Assembly (NCBI GenBank): GCA_013396655.1
Contig: WBMV01000298.1
Coordinates: 1,699,221 to 1,763,220 of the forward strand
Origin: Campylorhamphus procurvoides
Taxonomy: Eukaryota > Chordata > Aves > Passeriformes > Dendrocolaptidae
DNA length: 64,000 nucleotides
Direction: 5' to 3'
Shown here: in pieces, positions 1 to 10,870 of the stretch
Layout of the letters: each line of letters starts with the position of its first letter
How positions within the stretch are numbered: position 1 is the first letter of the stretch
Translations under genes and position numbers: made by a program
The notes under the pieces: model-generated
What the model was told of the DNA's origin: nothing
What the model saw: only the letters and a program-made list of their open reading frames with translations
Databases searched by the model: none

Positions 1-1286
1 GCCTGTCAGCCTGACCTCCGTGCCTGGCAAGGTTATGGAACACATCATCCTGAGTGAGATCTCACAGGACCTACAGGACAGAGGGGGGATCAGACACAAC
101 CAGCATGGATTTAGGAGGGGCAGGTCCTGCCTGACCAGTCTGATCTCCTTTTATGAGAGATAACCTGCCTGGTGGATGAGTGGAAGCCTGTGGATGTAGT
201 CTTCCTGGAAAAAGGCTGTGGGTATAGTCTACCTTGGAAAACGTTTGACACCATCTCCCATGGCATTCTCCTGGAAAAGCTGGCAACCCACGGCTTGGGC
301 AGGTGCACTCTTCACTGGGTTAGGAACTGGCTGGATGGCCAGGCCCAGAGATTGGTGGGGAATGCTGCTGCATCCAGTTGGTGGCTGCTCACCAATGGTG
401 TGCCTCAGGGGTCAGTGTCAGGCCCATTTCTGTTTTAACATCTTTATTGGTGATCTGGATGAGGGGATCGAGTCCACCATTAGCAAATTTTTGGATAACA
501 CCAAGTTGGGGGGGAGTGTTTTATCTGCTGGAGGATAGAAGGGCTCTCCAGAGGGACCTGGATAGGCTGGATAGATGGGCCGAATCTAACGGTGTGAGGT
601 TGAACAAGGCCAAATAGGTCCTGCACTTTGGCCACAACAACCCCCTGTAGCATACAGGCTGGGGACAGAGTGGCTGGAGAGCAGACAGGCAGAAAGGGAC
701 CTAAGAGTTTGGATTAACAGGAGGCTGAACATGAGCCAGCAGTGTGCCCAGGTGGCCAAGAGGGCCAATGGCATCTTGGCCTGTATCAGGAATAGTCTGG
801 CCCGCAAGACAAGGGAAGTGATTCTTCCCTTGTACTTGGCACTGTGTCCAGTTCTGAGCCCACCAATTTAGGAAGGACGTTGAGGTGCTGGGCAATGAGG
901 CTGGGAAAGGGTCTGGAGCACAAGTGCTATGAGGAGCAGCTGAGGGAGCTGGGAGTGTTAAGCCTGGAGAAAAGGAGGCTCAGGGGAGACTTTATCACTC
1001 TCTACAACTACCTGTAAGGAGGTTGTAGCCAGGTGAGGGTCCCAGGCAACCAGCAACAGCACAAGTGGAAACAGGATTAAGCTGTGCCAGGTTGGACATT
1101 AGGAAGAAGTTCTTCACAGAAAGGGTGTTTGGGCATGAGAATGAACTGACTGTGGAGTCACCATCCTGGAGGTGTTTAAAAAAAGACTGGATGTGGAACT
1201 TAGTCTAGTTGACAAGATGACATTCAGTCATGGGTTGGATTGGATTAGATCTCAGAGGTCTTTTCCAACCTAGCTGATTCTGTGAA
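1..1286 (+). mobile_element. CR1 LINE, 3' part of ORF2 (reverse transcriptase) plus 3' tail, inactive
   Basis: Conceptual translation across frames gives the CR1 reverse transcriptase in order: PVSLTSVPGKVMEHIILSEI (from base 4), NQHGFRRGRSCLTSLISFYE (to about 160), FDTISHGILLEKLATHGLG (about 245-300), GVPQGSVSGP (about 397-426), a broken catalytic box (488-499), then [20 protein letters not shown] (about 548-607). The C-terminal part of ORF2 follows, to about 1180. The end, from about 1235, is the typical CR1 3' end (TCTCAGAGGTCTTTTCCAACC, then GATTCTGTG). The functional protein copies the element's RNA at a nicked target site. This copy is a pseudogene: stops and frameshifts throughout, a 28-bp duplication in motif A, FADD changed to FLDN, and a stretch lost near 865. 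It enters from the left edge of the window, so its true 5' end is not seen. Confidence 0.96.
184..240 (+). repeat. 28/29-bp tandem duplication inside the CR1 reverse transcriptase
   Basis: Two adjacent imperfect copies, 184-211 and 212-240, both read approximately AAGsCTGTGGrTrTAGTCTw and end in CCT(T)GGAAA. In the family this place encodes a single VVYLDFSKAFD segment carrying the first catalytic aspartate. Here copy 1 gives VFLEK and copy 2 gives a YLGKTFD-like segment, so neither keeps the aspartate. The duplication is either a replication slip after insertion or a recombination scar. Confidence 0.75.
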
Positions 1287-3340
1287 AATCCTTAGCAGCA
1301 CTTTAACACCTTGCAGGATGTTTGGGTGTTTCTGTGCTCATGCAGTAGCCCTCTGCAGATTTCAATATCTACCTTTGAGCTGCTGAGATGCCCTTGTGAC
1401 AACTTCAGCTGAGCACAAAAAGGTGCTAGAAGTGCAAGTCACAAGGACATTGTTTTTGAACATGTGGCTACCAAATATTTTCCCGTTTATGGCATAATCT
1501 TGATAATTATTTTTTTTTCTAGTGCTGTTTGTGTAATACTGTGATGTTAACGATGTTCCTGTTAGCCCCATTTCTTCAGCCTTTTGATGTCCCTCTGGAT
1601 GGCAGCACAACCCTCTGATGTATCAGTCGCCCTGTCTGGTTTTGTGTCATCCTCACCCTTGTTGACACTGCACTCCACCCCATCATCTGGGAACCTCAAG
1701 GTGAACCTCTCATTTGACTTCTGCTTCCAAATGTGTTGGACACTGCTGTGACCTTTGTGGAAACTATTGCTTTTTTTATATATATATATTTATTGTAAGC
1801 TGGGCAATAAAAAATGCTTTTGTTTGCATTGAAGGAAGAATTGAAGAATTGAGGCCTCTGGCTTTTTTGACTTGTCCTGTTTTGCAGGGGTCAGAATAGG
1901 GCTGTCTTCTATTACCTTTCTGCTGCACAGTGTTGGAAGTCACAATGGCCACATCTGTAGTCTGGGGTTACCTCTTGGTAACCTACTTCTCTCATGAAGG
2001 GAAAATTAAATGTCCATGCCTCTGGACTGTCTAGGAATGTTTAACAGGCAAGCTTTCCAGCTGGAGTGTTCAGAGGCTGCATTCAAACAGTGGCATCTTT
2101 GAAGGGTAATGTCTCTAAATTTGGGAAAAAACATCAGTAGAACAGGTAAGTAGAATATAACTAATACCATTAGTCTTAGTATATCTCTCTCCTTTTCACT
2201 TTCTGAGAAGAGTGTTCCATTTCTCTCCATTTAAGGTGTATACCCTCTTGTCTTTTCTTTCCCTGTGGTTTGGATGAGACTTCTATCACAGTAAAGAGAT
2301 CTTTACTGGCTTGTATTCATCTTAGACTTCACTACCTACTTGCCTCCATGTTTCTGTGTTAGTAAGATGTTAGTTAGGGGGAAAGCTGTCAGAGTTCACT
2401 TACTGATGGTATACTGTTTACTTGTTTCAATTTTTTCACAAGTGGGAAAGGAGCTTTTTCTGTTCACCACCTCCCTCCACATCCACATTCATATGTCCTT
2501 CTCAGCTTTACTTAAAAGAGTTCTTGATAGGGAATGTCGCCATGGTCAGAATTATCCTTAAACAATAATTTAAAGCAGATTGCCATGCAATTAATTGTAT
2601 AACATTATAATATATATATTGCTGTTACTGTGGTTCTGTTGGAGTGAGGTCTTGACCAGATTCTCAGAAACCTAAGTGCAAGGACAGAAATATGAAAGTC
2701 TAGCAAGCTCTTAAAGCTTTGTTAGCACAAAATGTGTTGTATGTTAAATAGGAAAGGAAATTAATTTATGAACTATTGAAGGCAGTCTGCTTTGGGTAGG
2801 ACTTCTTACTGGTATTATGATAAGATGCGTATGGTGGAGATAAGGAACTCTGAAAAGAGAATTTCTGCATTATCTCTTTTTAGGTAAGGAAATCACAGGA
2901 ACCCAATATCCCCATGAAGCCAATGCAAGGAGGTTTATGCCTTTGAAAGGAGCAGTGTAGAGGATTGAAGATCAATGCTTTCCCGTATCAAATTTATACT
3001 TATTGCTGCTGCTTTGTTTTTGTTTTAGTCTAACTGGGTTCTCCTGAAGGACTGTAAAGCTGTTTGCTTTAGTAATGTCTGGCTACAAAGCTGACTAATA
3101 TTTTGAAAAATCAAGTGTTTTGGCAAAATAATTCTCTGTAAACCTATCTGCTTTAGACTACTGGTTCACAAGCTTTTTGCACAGGAGAATCATGGCCAGC
3201 CACAACTTATGTAGTAGGCATGTGGCTATGTAGAAGTAACAAATTTACACATTCTGCTCTCTAATATGGTCCTGTAAAGAACCGTAGATTGCATATCATG
3301 GCAAATATTCACTAAATTATGATGTATGCATCAAGACTTA
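1287..3340. other. No gene seen: AT-rich unique sequence
   Basis: Open frames are short and carry no recognisable domain. A short TA-rich simple run lies at about 1776-1790 and another at about 2607-2621. Nothing else is supported. Confidence 0.6.
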
Positions 3341-3424
3341 TTGGTTTGGTGGGTTTTGTTTGTGTGGGGTTTTTTTGTTGTTGTTTTTTTGGGTTTGGTT
3401 GTTTTTTTGTTTGTTTGTTTTGTG
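3341..3424 (+). repeat. 84-base G/T-only tract
   Basis: Every base from 3341 to 3424 on the + strand is G or T, in irregular units such as GGTTT, GTTG and TTTTTTT, so it is not a simple microsatellite. The complement is purely A/C. Opposed open frames here (lysine/threonine-rich on minus, valine/phenylalanine-rich on +) are products of base composition, not genes. A C/A-rich stretch (3475-3515) follows shortly after. Confidence 0.85.
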
Positions 3425-5245
3425 ACCTGTTCTTTGGAGTTGGTGGTTTTATTTTTTTTTGGTAATGTCCACTTACCCCATCCACCACCACACCTCCCTC
3501 CCCTCCCCACCCCCAAGTGAAGTTACAGATAAAAAATGAGAAGTATTGAGACATTGTCTCTGGTTAGCAATTGTGGATTGGCATATGAAGTTTCTTCTCC
3601 CACTCGAGTCAAAGGAAAAATTAGATTAATGCAAGTAGGAGCAGTTACGCCTTGCATTATTATTTGGACACTTATTTTCAGCAAGGATGATGGGATCAGG
3701 TAAAAATTGTTGGAAATGTCACTTTCTGTTTCATTCTTGTCAGTTCTGGCATTTGGGAAGAAACAGGAACTGTTCCATGTTTTCATTCTGACAATATTAC
3801 TAATAGCTCATAGCAGCTGGAGGAGATTCAGTGGGTAGAGCAGGAAAGTACAAACACATGGCAATTGAAAGATTTATCATGGAATAAAAGTTGATGATCT
3901 TTTATTAATTGGGAACATTAGCTAATATCCGTTTTGGAAGAAGGAAGATTGTATGAATAGGAATTTAATATTTCTTTAATTATTAAAAGTGGCATCCCTA
4001 AGTTCAGAGTTGGATTTTTGTTATTCTGCTTTGGACTGTGAAGCAATAAGCTGACATCCAACAGGCTCAAGTACTGTTTTTTTGACTCTTCTTCTCATCT
4101 AAATATTTCTAACATTTTTAATAACATCTCTTTTGGATTCTATTGCTGACAGCATAATGATGATTAATTTCACTTACTGGATGTTGAATTCCTTTTAGCC
4201 TTGCTGAGAAGTTCATGGGAAGAGAAACTAAATCTTAAGTTTTGTGAAGTTCAAGTGTGAGGCAGAGATGGAAAATTAATTCATAGAGTCCTTTGTCCTG
4301 TTGAGCTGTACACGTAGAGGGTTTCTCTTGCAGCTTTCCAGATTCTAATCAGATACGAGTTTGCCAGCCCTGTTTTGCCAAGTATCCGTACCTTATCTAC
4401 AGAAAGTATGGGTGTTCCTTCATGTATTCTTCTGTGGTGGTGCACCTGTTCTATGGTTGTAGATGCAATGTATCAAGCTTGAGCGTTTGCCATATTCCTG
4501 GCATTCTTCTATCAGTTTAACACAGTTGGGATCAAGTTGAAAGGGAGAAAAAGAAAATCTATTGCATTTATTTTAATGTCTTAAGTATAAACTGACTAAA
4601 ATACTGACTTGTAGTAATAACACTATGAAGGGCTATGTTAAGATTCTGTAATGGTATTGTGATGGCAAGTACTAATTACATAGTACCAGAAGGCTTACTT
4701 GAGTAGAAAAGAAAAAATCCCAAGAATTATTTTCTCATTAAACTATTTCATGCTCTTGACCCATGACATGGAGATTACACTAAGTCCTAAACAGTGGTAT
4801 GAAGGTATAGGCAGAAAAGAGGAGGCTGGAGAGTTGACTGAAATCAGGAACTGGTTTTATTCTGATGCACCTTCACATACATCCATGATAAGAATGCTTC
4901 CAGATGAGCAGAGTAAATTTCAGGCAAAATTGACTTGGTTCCCTGTCGCTAAAAGCACTTCAAGCAGGTAAGTTATCACAGAGACTCTTTCGGTTCCCTC
5001 CTATTCTGTGTGAGACAGGAGTGAGACATAAGAATTCATTTTCCTGATCCTGTTTCTTCTTGCATATGTGCTGTTGTCCTCAGAAAGTGAAAAGTCCTGA
5101 AAGTTGTTTTCATTTTCTTTATGTAAGATCATAGCTCCCTGTTCAGGGAGACTGCATCACTTGTTCCTTTGTCACATTTGTTTGAGACCGTAAATTTAAA
5201 ATCAAATCACATTGTGTTAGGATAGATTAGCTGACTTCTTCATGT
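3425..5245. other. No confident gene: AT-rich unique sequence
   Basis: Nothing beyond one weak lead: a 90-codon open frame at 4699-4971 (+) with a good splice-donor sequence at its end (GCAG then GTAAGT, junction at 4968/4969). No convincing acceptor lies upstream and the peptide is not recognised, so it is not called as a gene. Confidence 0.5.
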
Positions 5246-5250
5246 ATTTG
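5246..5250. repeat. 5-bp target-site duplication, left copy
   Basis: ATTTG lies directly left of the solo LTR and matches ATTTG at 5757-5761 directly right of it. A 5-bp duplication suits ERVL-type insertion better than the 6 bp typical of ERVK. Confidence 0.65.
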
Positions 5251-5756
5251 TTTCGTGGTTTAACCCCAGCCACCAACTCAGCCCCACGCAGCTGCTTCCT
5301 CACCCCTACCCAGTGGGATGGGACAAAGAAGTGGAAAGCTAAAGAGAGAAAACCTGTGTGTTGAGATAAAGACAGTTCAGTAGGTAAAGCAAAAACCACA
5401 CACACAAGCAAAGCAAAAGGAATTAATTCACCACTTCCCATGGGCGGGCAGGTGTTCAGCCTTCCCTCTGGTAATGATGTCTTGAGAAGACAAATGCCAC
5501 TACTTCAAACATCTTTCTCTTCCTTTTTCTTTCCCAGCTTTATGTGCTGAGCATGATGCCATATGGAATGTAATGTTCCTTTGGTCATCTGGGGTCAGCT
5601 GCCCTGGCTGTGTCCCCTCCCAGCTCCTTGTGCCCTGCTCAGCAATAATGAAAACATCCCTGTATTATTAACACTGTTTTCAGCACAAATCCAAAACACA
5701 GCCCTATGCAAGCTAATATGGAAAAAAATAGCTCTATCCCAGCCAAAACCAGCACA
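5251..5756 (-). mobile_element. Solo LTR of an avian endogenous retrovirus, minus strand
   Basis: On the minus strand the element starts TGTGCTGGTTTTGGCTGGGA and ends in the CACGACA terminus, here CACGAAA after a point change at the outer edge. It is recognised from the widespread avian LTR family with this start and end. I am unsure of its database name, but it belongs to the TguLTR-type, probably ERVL, group. The U3 core and TATA region (sense CATAAA, family TATAAA) lie at about 5538-5545. The nearby CRE-like TGACGTCA of the family has decayed to TGGCATCA. A block of the family sequence is missing near 5635, between the parts reading CTTGTGC and CTGCTCAGC on the + strand. No internal retroviral genes lie on either side, so it is a solo LTR left by recombination between two LTRs. 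Confidence 0.88.
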
Positions 5757-5761
5757 ATTTG
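5757..5761. repeat. 5-bp target-site duplication, right copy
   Basis: ATTTG directly right of the LTR's outer CA (complement TG). It pairs with 5246-5250. Confidence 0.65.
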
Positions 5762-8700
5762 TCAATACAAAATTATGTCTAACCTGAACAAGCACAGTGT
5801 TCTCCAAACTAATGGTGATTCACTGAAGTGCTCAGTCCTACACTGAAGGGGATTTGGAAGTAAGTCCTTTCATGTATGTAGCAATATCTCCTGGACAGAA
5901 ATATTGATGCTTACAGAGGTTTTGTATTTCTAGCAGATCTGTGCCTTTTTGACACTTAGCCGTCATTTTCTGAATGATCAGTCCTACTCTTTTTTATGTC
6001 TGTATGCATGCTGGAGTCAGTGAGCTCCATGGAATTGTATGTTGAAATATTTCAGCATTGATGTTGTCAAGGAAGAGTTCCTCAACCCAAAAGTGCGCAT
6101 TTTTCTTTCAATTTTAAAAATGCATTCTTTGGGATTTTAATAGAAGATTTGTTTTTCCTCCATATGTGACAGTAATATGGTACTGTTATATGCACATATT
6201 TCTACAAACTCACTGCAAGACAGCAACCAGTTTGTGATATTCTTCACCTAAAATCACTGAAATACTATTGATTTTTTTAAATGCTTTCTCTGTTTTCTTG
6301 TTTTTCTTTTTCTTTTTTTTAGTTCTTAAATTTTTTCCTTTCTTTTTTTTTAAACCTTTTAAGATTTTTATGGCGCTAACAATACTCAAAATGTAAAACC
6401 CACTGCCAGTGCTATGAACTCTCATCTGTTTGCCACTTGACTTCTGCAAGTATTATGACCACTTAACCCAGTGTCATGGGCAGAATTTGACAATTCTAAC
6501 TTTTCAGAAATAGCCTTTCCATCTGAAAGTGACTCTGACTTTTGACAACCCTTTTATTCTCGTCATCTACTTATCTTCTAAGTGATGCTTTCAGCCTGGC
6601 TCAGCCTGTCTCTGTGGTTCTTGTCTTTATGGGCACAGAGAAGAATTCTTCCTCAAGGCAGAGGGGCAGCCTGTCAGAATAACAAATATGTGCACTTATA
6701 ACTCTGCTTTATTTTCTTGTTTCTTTCTAGTGCCTACATTAAAATTCTCAACCAGGTGAGATGGTCAGTGCTTTCTGTTTGATTTTGAGGTCGAAGTTCT
6801 TGTTCAGTTGGTGTGTTTTCACATAGCAAGGCCACACTCTGCCTCAGTAGTTAGCTGTCTACTGCTCAGTCACTTTGGTGAAGTACCTGTTTTGACTGTG
6901 ATATTTTTTGCTGAAGGCAAAACAGAACAAAATATACACCCCAAAACTCCCTCAACCCAGTAATCAACTAAGAGGAAAAAAATCCACTGGCCAATATCCT
7001 CTAATATCCTTTGCTACTAGTTTTTACCTACTCTTAAGAATTCTGGCAGGCTTTTGTCAAGCAGACATTTATTTTAAGATGTACTTTCCAAGTATTTCTC
7101 GACCATCTGTTGATAATGAAGCTGGTGTGTAATCCAGCAGCTCAGTGCCTTTTGCTGGAATGGTACTTCTGCTCTGCCTGGCTGATCTCATGCTGTTTGC
7201 TGATTGCCTCTTCATTCACCACTTTATTTTTCAGGATGTGGTAGCTGGCTTCCAGCTCCCGTCAACATCCAAGCTGAAGTGTGCTGAGGCAGTATCCTGT
7301 GGAAGCTTACTCCATTTGTTGTCTCAGGTGTTGAAAGTACTTGCAAGACTTTTAGAAAACACCAGATAGTTTTAAATCATAATGGTTATTGCACTGATAA
7401 TGCTAAGGATGGATATCTGCAGTAGCATTTTGGCTTCTTCAGAGTCAGTGATAAACAATGTGTTACTTATGTACTGAGACTGACTCATAACTATCCAGTT
7501 TTTATTCAATTTTACTGTTTTTTTGTTGTTGTTGTATGTCTCATGTTTAGTGTATGTCTGAGGTTTAGTCACTATATGCATTTTTTTTTATTTAGAAGCT
7601 GTGACTTTTTCTTCCAAAGTGAAGTGTGAATCCTTACCCATTTTCATGTGTCTGTTATTCATAATAAAGATCCCAGACTCATTCTACACTTTCAATTTGT
7701 ACTATTTGCCATAGAATTTTACATGGGGAAAAAAAAGGGTTGATTTTCTTCTCTTTGATTTCTGTCTTCCTGTTCATTCACTGCTGTGTTTTTTGTGTTT
7801 TGTTTTTTTTTTTTTTTGGGGGGGGGGAGGGGAGCTGTGGGGATGACTAACCTTTACTTTTTAGTCTTTGGTTTTATTGATGTCATCTGTGAGAAATCTT
7901 GAATTTGTTCCTGAAACCCTTGACATAATGATTCTATGTATAAGGTTTTTCCATTAAGTTTTCTAGATGACATCACTGGCTTTCTTTTATTTTATTTGCA
8001 TATTGTACATTTGCAATTGACTGAGTGCTGGTTTATTTTCCATGTTACTTGCTTTCCCCTTTCTCCTCACTGTCTTGTCTCTGCCACTGTTTGACTTGTC
8101 TTTACACATGAGCTTGTTTATCAGGTTTGTGCGAGTCTCTCCTGTTTGCTTGAGTTGCGTCTTTCTGTGCTTTCATTTCAGGTATGGCCTTTTCCATTTC
8201 TGTTACTAGTGCCATCTGTTCCTCTCTGGAAACTGGGTAGGCACACCAGTCTGTCTTTCTTTGTAGCGTAATGAAATATCATTGTGGGGTTTCTTCAACT
8301 TCGTGATAACACCGTTCAAAAATATCTTTCACATATGCCATTTTTGTATGTCTTTAAACTGCTTTTGGAGAGTTGTCAGGATTCCTCTCTCTCACCCCCC
8401 ACAGTACTCTGTTTTACTTAAATGCCCTGGCAATTAATTGGTGTAGCAGCAATTTTTAGTTGTTGGTCCTTGCGCTGCTGCACTTGGCTTCCTTCTTTCC
8501 CAAACTTTTTTGCTCTTCTTACTGCAATTTCATAGTATCCCTCATTATCTAGGGCAACCCTACGTATTATACATCTTCCCTTTAAAGCTCGTCTGCTTGG
8601 AAACAAGAAACTGATCTACTCACAGATTATGATTCGTTATGTTTTATTTATACATTCCTTTGCAATATTCATAATATCTGATTTCATGTCTGTTTCTGCA

Positions 8701-10609
8701 ATGTTATATCTAGACCTGTTTCCAGCTTTGCTTCAAAATGGAGTCACAATCACGCTCCAGGTTTACTATCTTACCTGTGCTTCTGCCAGGGCCTGTGAAA
8801 CTGGTCAGACATATCTCTGGTTGGAGTTTTCTGTTCTCACAGTGGTTTGCTAATCACCAGCCAGCACATTGGACAGTCAAAGCCATTTTATACCCACCTG
8901 GAATTCACCCTTATCTGATACACTTTAATGTACTATCTCATATGTAAATTTTTAACAGTTAGTGCTAGTGTTTTAAGTAGCTTCATTAAATATCTGTGAA
9001 ATCAGATTCAGAGAAGACAATGAGACTTGAGTAAGATGAAGTAAATCAATAGAGGAACTCTGTCACTCCAGGAAAATAAGTCTGTCAGCTCCTTCTAGCA
9101 GAAAATTGCCAGTACCAAGCATGTCTCCTTCATCTTGACCTGTGTAAACTGGTGTAATTTTGGAGAACACAGATGCAGGTTTTTGTGAGAAGCACGTGTA
9201 GAGCTTGCTGTGGGAAGCTCAACATTGTGTTGTCTGTCTCAGGAATGGTGTCTGGCCATGCCATGTGCAGAGACAGACAGTGCAGAGAAAAATCTCTCCT
9301 TGTGGGCTTTACGACAAGACTGTGGCATTGGAAGAAGCTTTCTCACATGCTGTGTGATGCTTCAGAGGAGGTCAGAAATGCTACTTGGGTAGTCTGCCAG
9401 CATGCTGTTCTGGTCCCAGAAGAAACAGAGAAACACAGAGGACTGAAACACGTGAATGAAGGAGCACAAATGAAGATTTTCTGTTGGTCAGCAAGATTCA
9501 TATTTGAGTTTGTGCTGTAGATTGGGGGCTGGAAGCAAATCCTGGAATGCTTTTGTTTTCTCTCATCCCTGTTTTTTAAAGTATTCTCTACTTATTAAGT
9601 ATTTTTGCTTTTGAAAAAAATCCTACTCTTGTGATGAAAAAGAGCTTCTGAAATTGAAAATGTCAGTGGCTCTTCCAATATGAAACTTCATATTCTTACT
9701 TTTCTGTTCTGAACAAAGAAAACTGTTTTATATTAAAATTAAAGACTGAACATAACCCAGTGAATTAAGAATTTCAAAACTCAGCAAGTTTAACCTAAGA
9801 TTAACCTAATCATATCTTGATGTAAGTGCAACTCCTTTACATTTAATGCACAGAGCCTACTATTTGAAAGGCAACTGACCAACCTATAGGTCCACTGGAA
9901 TATTCTGAGCAGTTTTGTCTACTACAGTAGTGGGTTGACTTTAAATCTTATTTCCTTAGCTTCAGTTTCCAAACATTTGCTTTGTGTGTGGTGCCTCAAT
10001 GTACTTGTAATCCCAGAGGATGTAACCAAGTAACTTTGTGAACTAAACATGCTGGATTCCTGTGATGATTCTCATCTTTCAGTTAACAGCTCTTGTTGGA
10101 AACTTTCTGGATTTTTTATTATTTTCTTCTTGAAGTCCTCTTTGAAATGTGAATATTTGGGTGCAGGGATCTGATGCAGCACTCCACTGAAGTCATAGTA
10201 TAACCAAATGCTGAGATACATAGTTTCCCTGCTTTTCTTGCCTGATTTACTGACATGCACAAAAATCCCAGTAACCCTTCCACCTCATACTCAGTTTTTA
10301 TGTTCCTCTCATTATTCTTACTTTTCCATCATCACTGCTTTCTTGGGTAACCTCTCATACTAACATGTGGCTTTTGTTTTTGACTCTATATGTATGATTT
10401 TACATTGTTGTGTGCAGTTAGGTGCATGCACACAGGCTGTTTGTTGCATTCAGAAACCACAGTGGGCTTTCAGACCACCTCCTGCTGTGTCTCTGCAGTA
10501 AAATGATACCTGTGAAAGTGGGCTGGACTTTCTTTCCTGTGCAGGTTTCTGGCTGAAGTAGACATATTTCCTCCCAGGAGTTGTTTCAGGTGTAGTAAGT
10601 ATTGCCACT
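5762..10609. other. No gene seen: AT-rich unique sequence with homopolymer tracts
   Basis: Open frames up to 115 codons (9173-9520 +) have no recognisable motif. A long T-rich, pyrimidine-rich tract lies at about 6270-6360. No CR1, LTR or SINE sequence was recognised here. Confidence 0.55.
7803..7832 (+). repeat. T-run followed by G-run
   Basis: Fifteen T then ten G (7803-7827), followed by AGGGG. The guanine run could form stacked G structures, and its length is also a likely sequencing or assembly error site. A sister tract lies at 22153-22176. Confidence 0.85.
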
Positions 10610-10870
10610 GAGGAAGGACTGGAAAAATTAAAATTGTTTAGCCTCAAGAAAAAAAGTAGAAATGGATTGTGCAGAGTAGTAGGAACATACTGCACAGCTG
10701 GACCACTGAGGACTTGGCTTTAACACTTAAAAAATTCTTGTGATAACAAGAATGGTGAAGCCTTGCCATGACTTCCCTAGTCAGTCCTAATCACTGAAGT
10801 CTTTAAGAACAGACTGGATGAAGGCAAGTGTAACTAATTCCAACTCAGGATAAGGTGAAGTAGGTCACCC
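10610..10870 (+). mobile_element. Decayed CR1 LINE 3' region
   Basis: The order of parts matches the CR1 C-terminal coding region and tail. A segment like TTGTTTAGCCTCAAGAAAAA (about 10636) corresponds to the LFSLEK region. CTTGCCATGACTTCCC (about 10762) corresponds to the RLPREV region. GAAGTCTTTAAGAACAGACT (about 10797) corresponds to the LEVFKxRLD region. It is much more diverged than the other copies and has lost the sharp 3' terminus, so it is an old insertion. Confidence 0.6.

Noticed and set aside
3312..3554. Overlapping Lys/Thr/Asn-rich (minus) and Val/Phe-rich (+) open frames
   Set aside because: They are translations of the G/T-only tract on its two strands and have no protein character.
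9173..9520. 115-codon + frame with several cysteines
   Set aside because: No signal peptide, no regular cysteine spacing, no flanking splice signals, and overlapped by another open frame.
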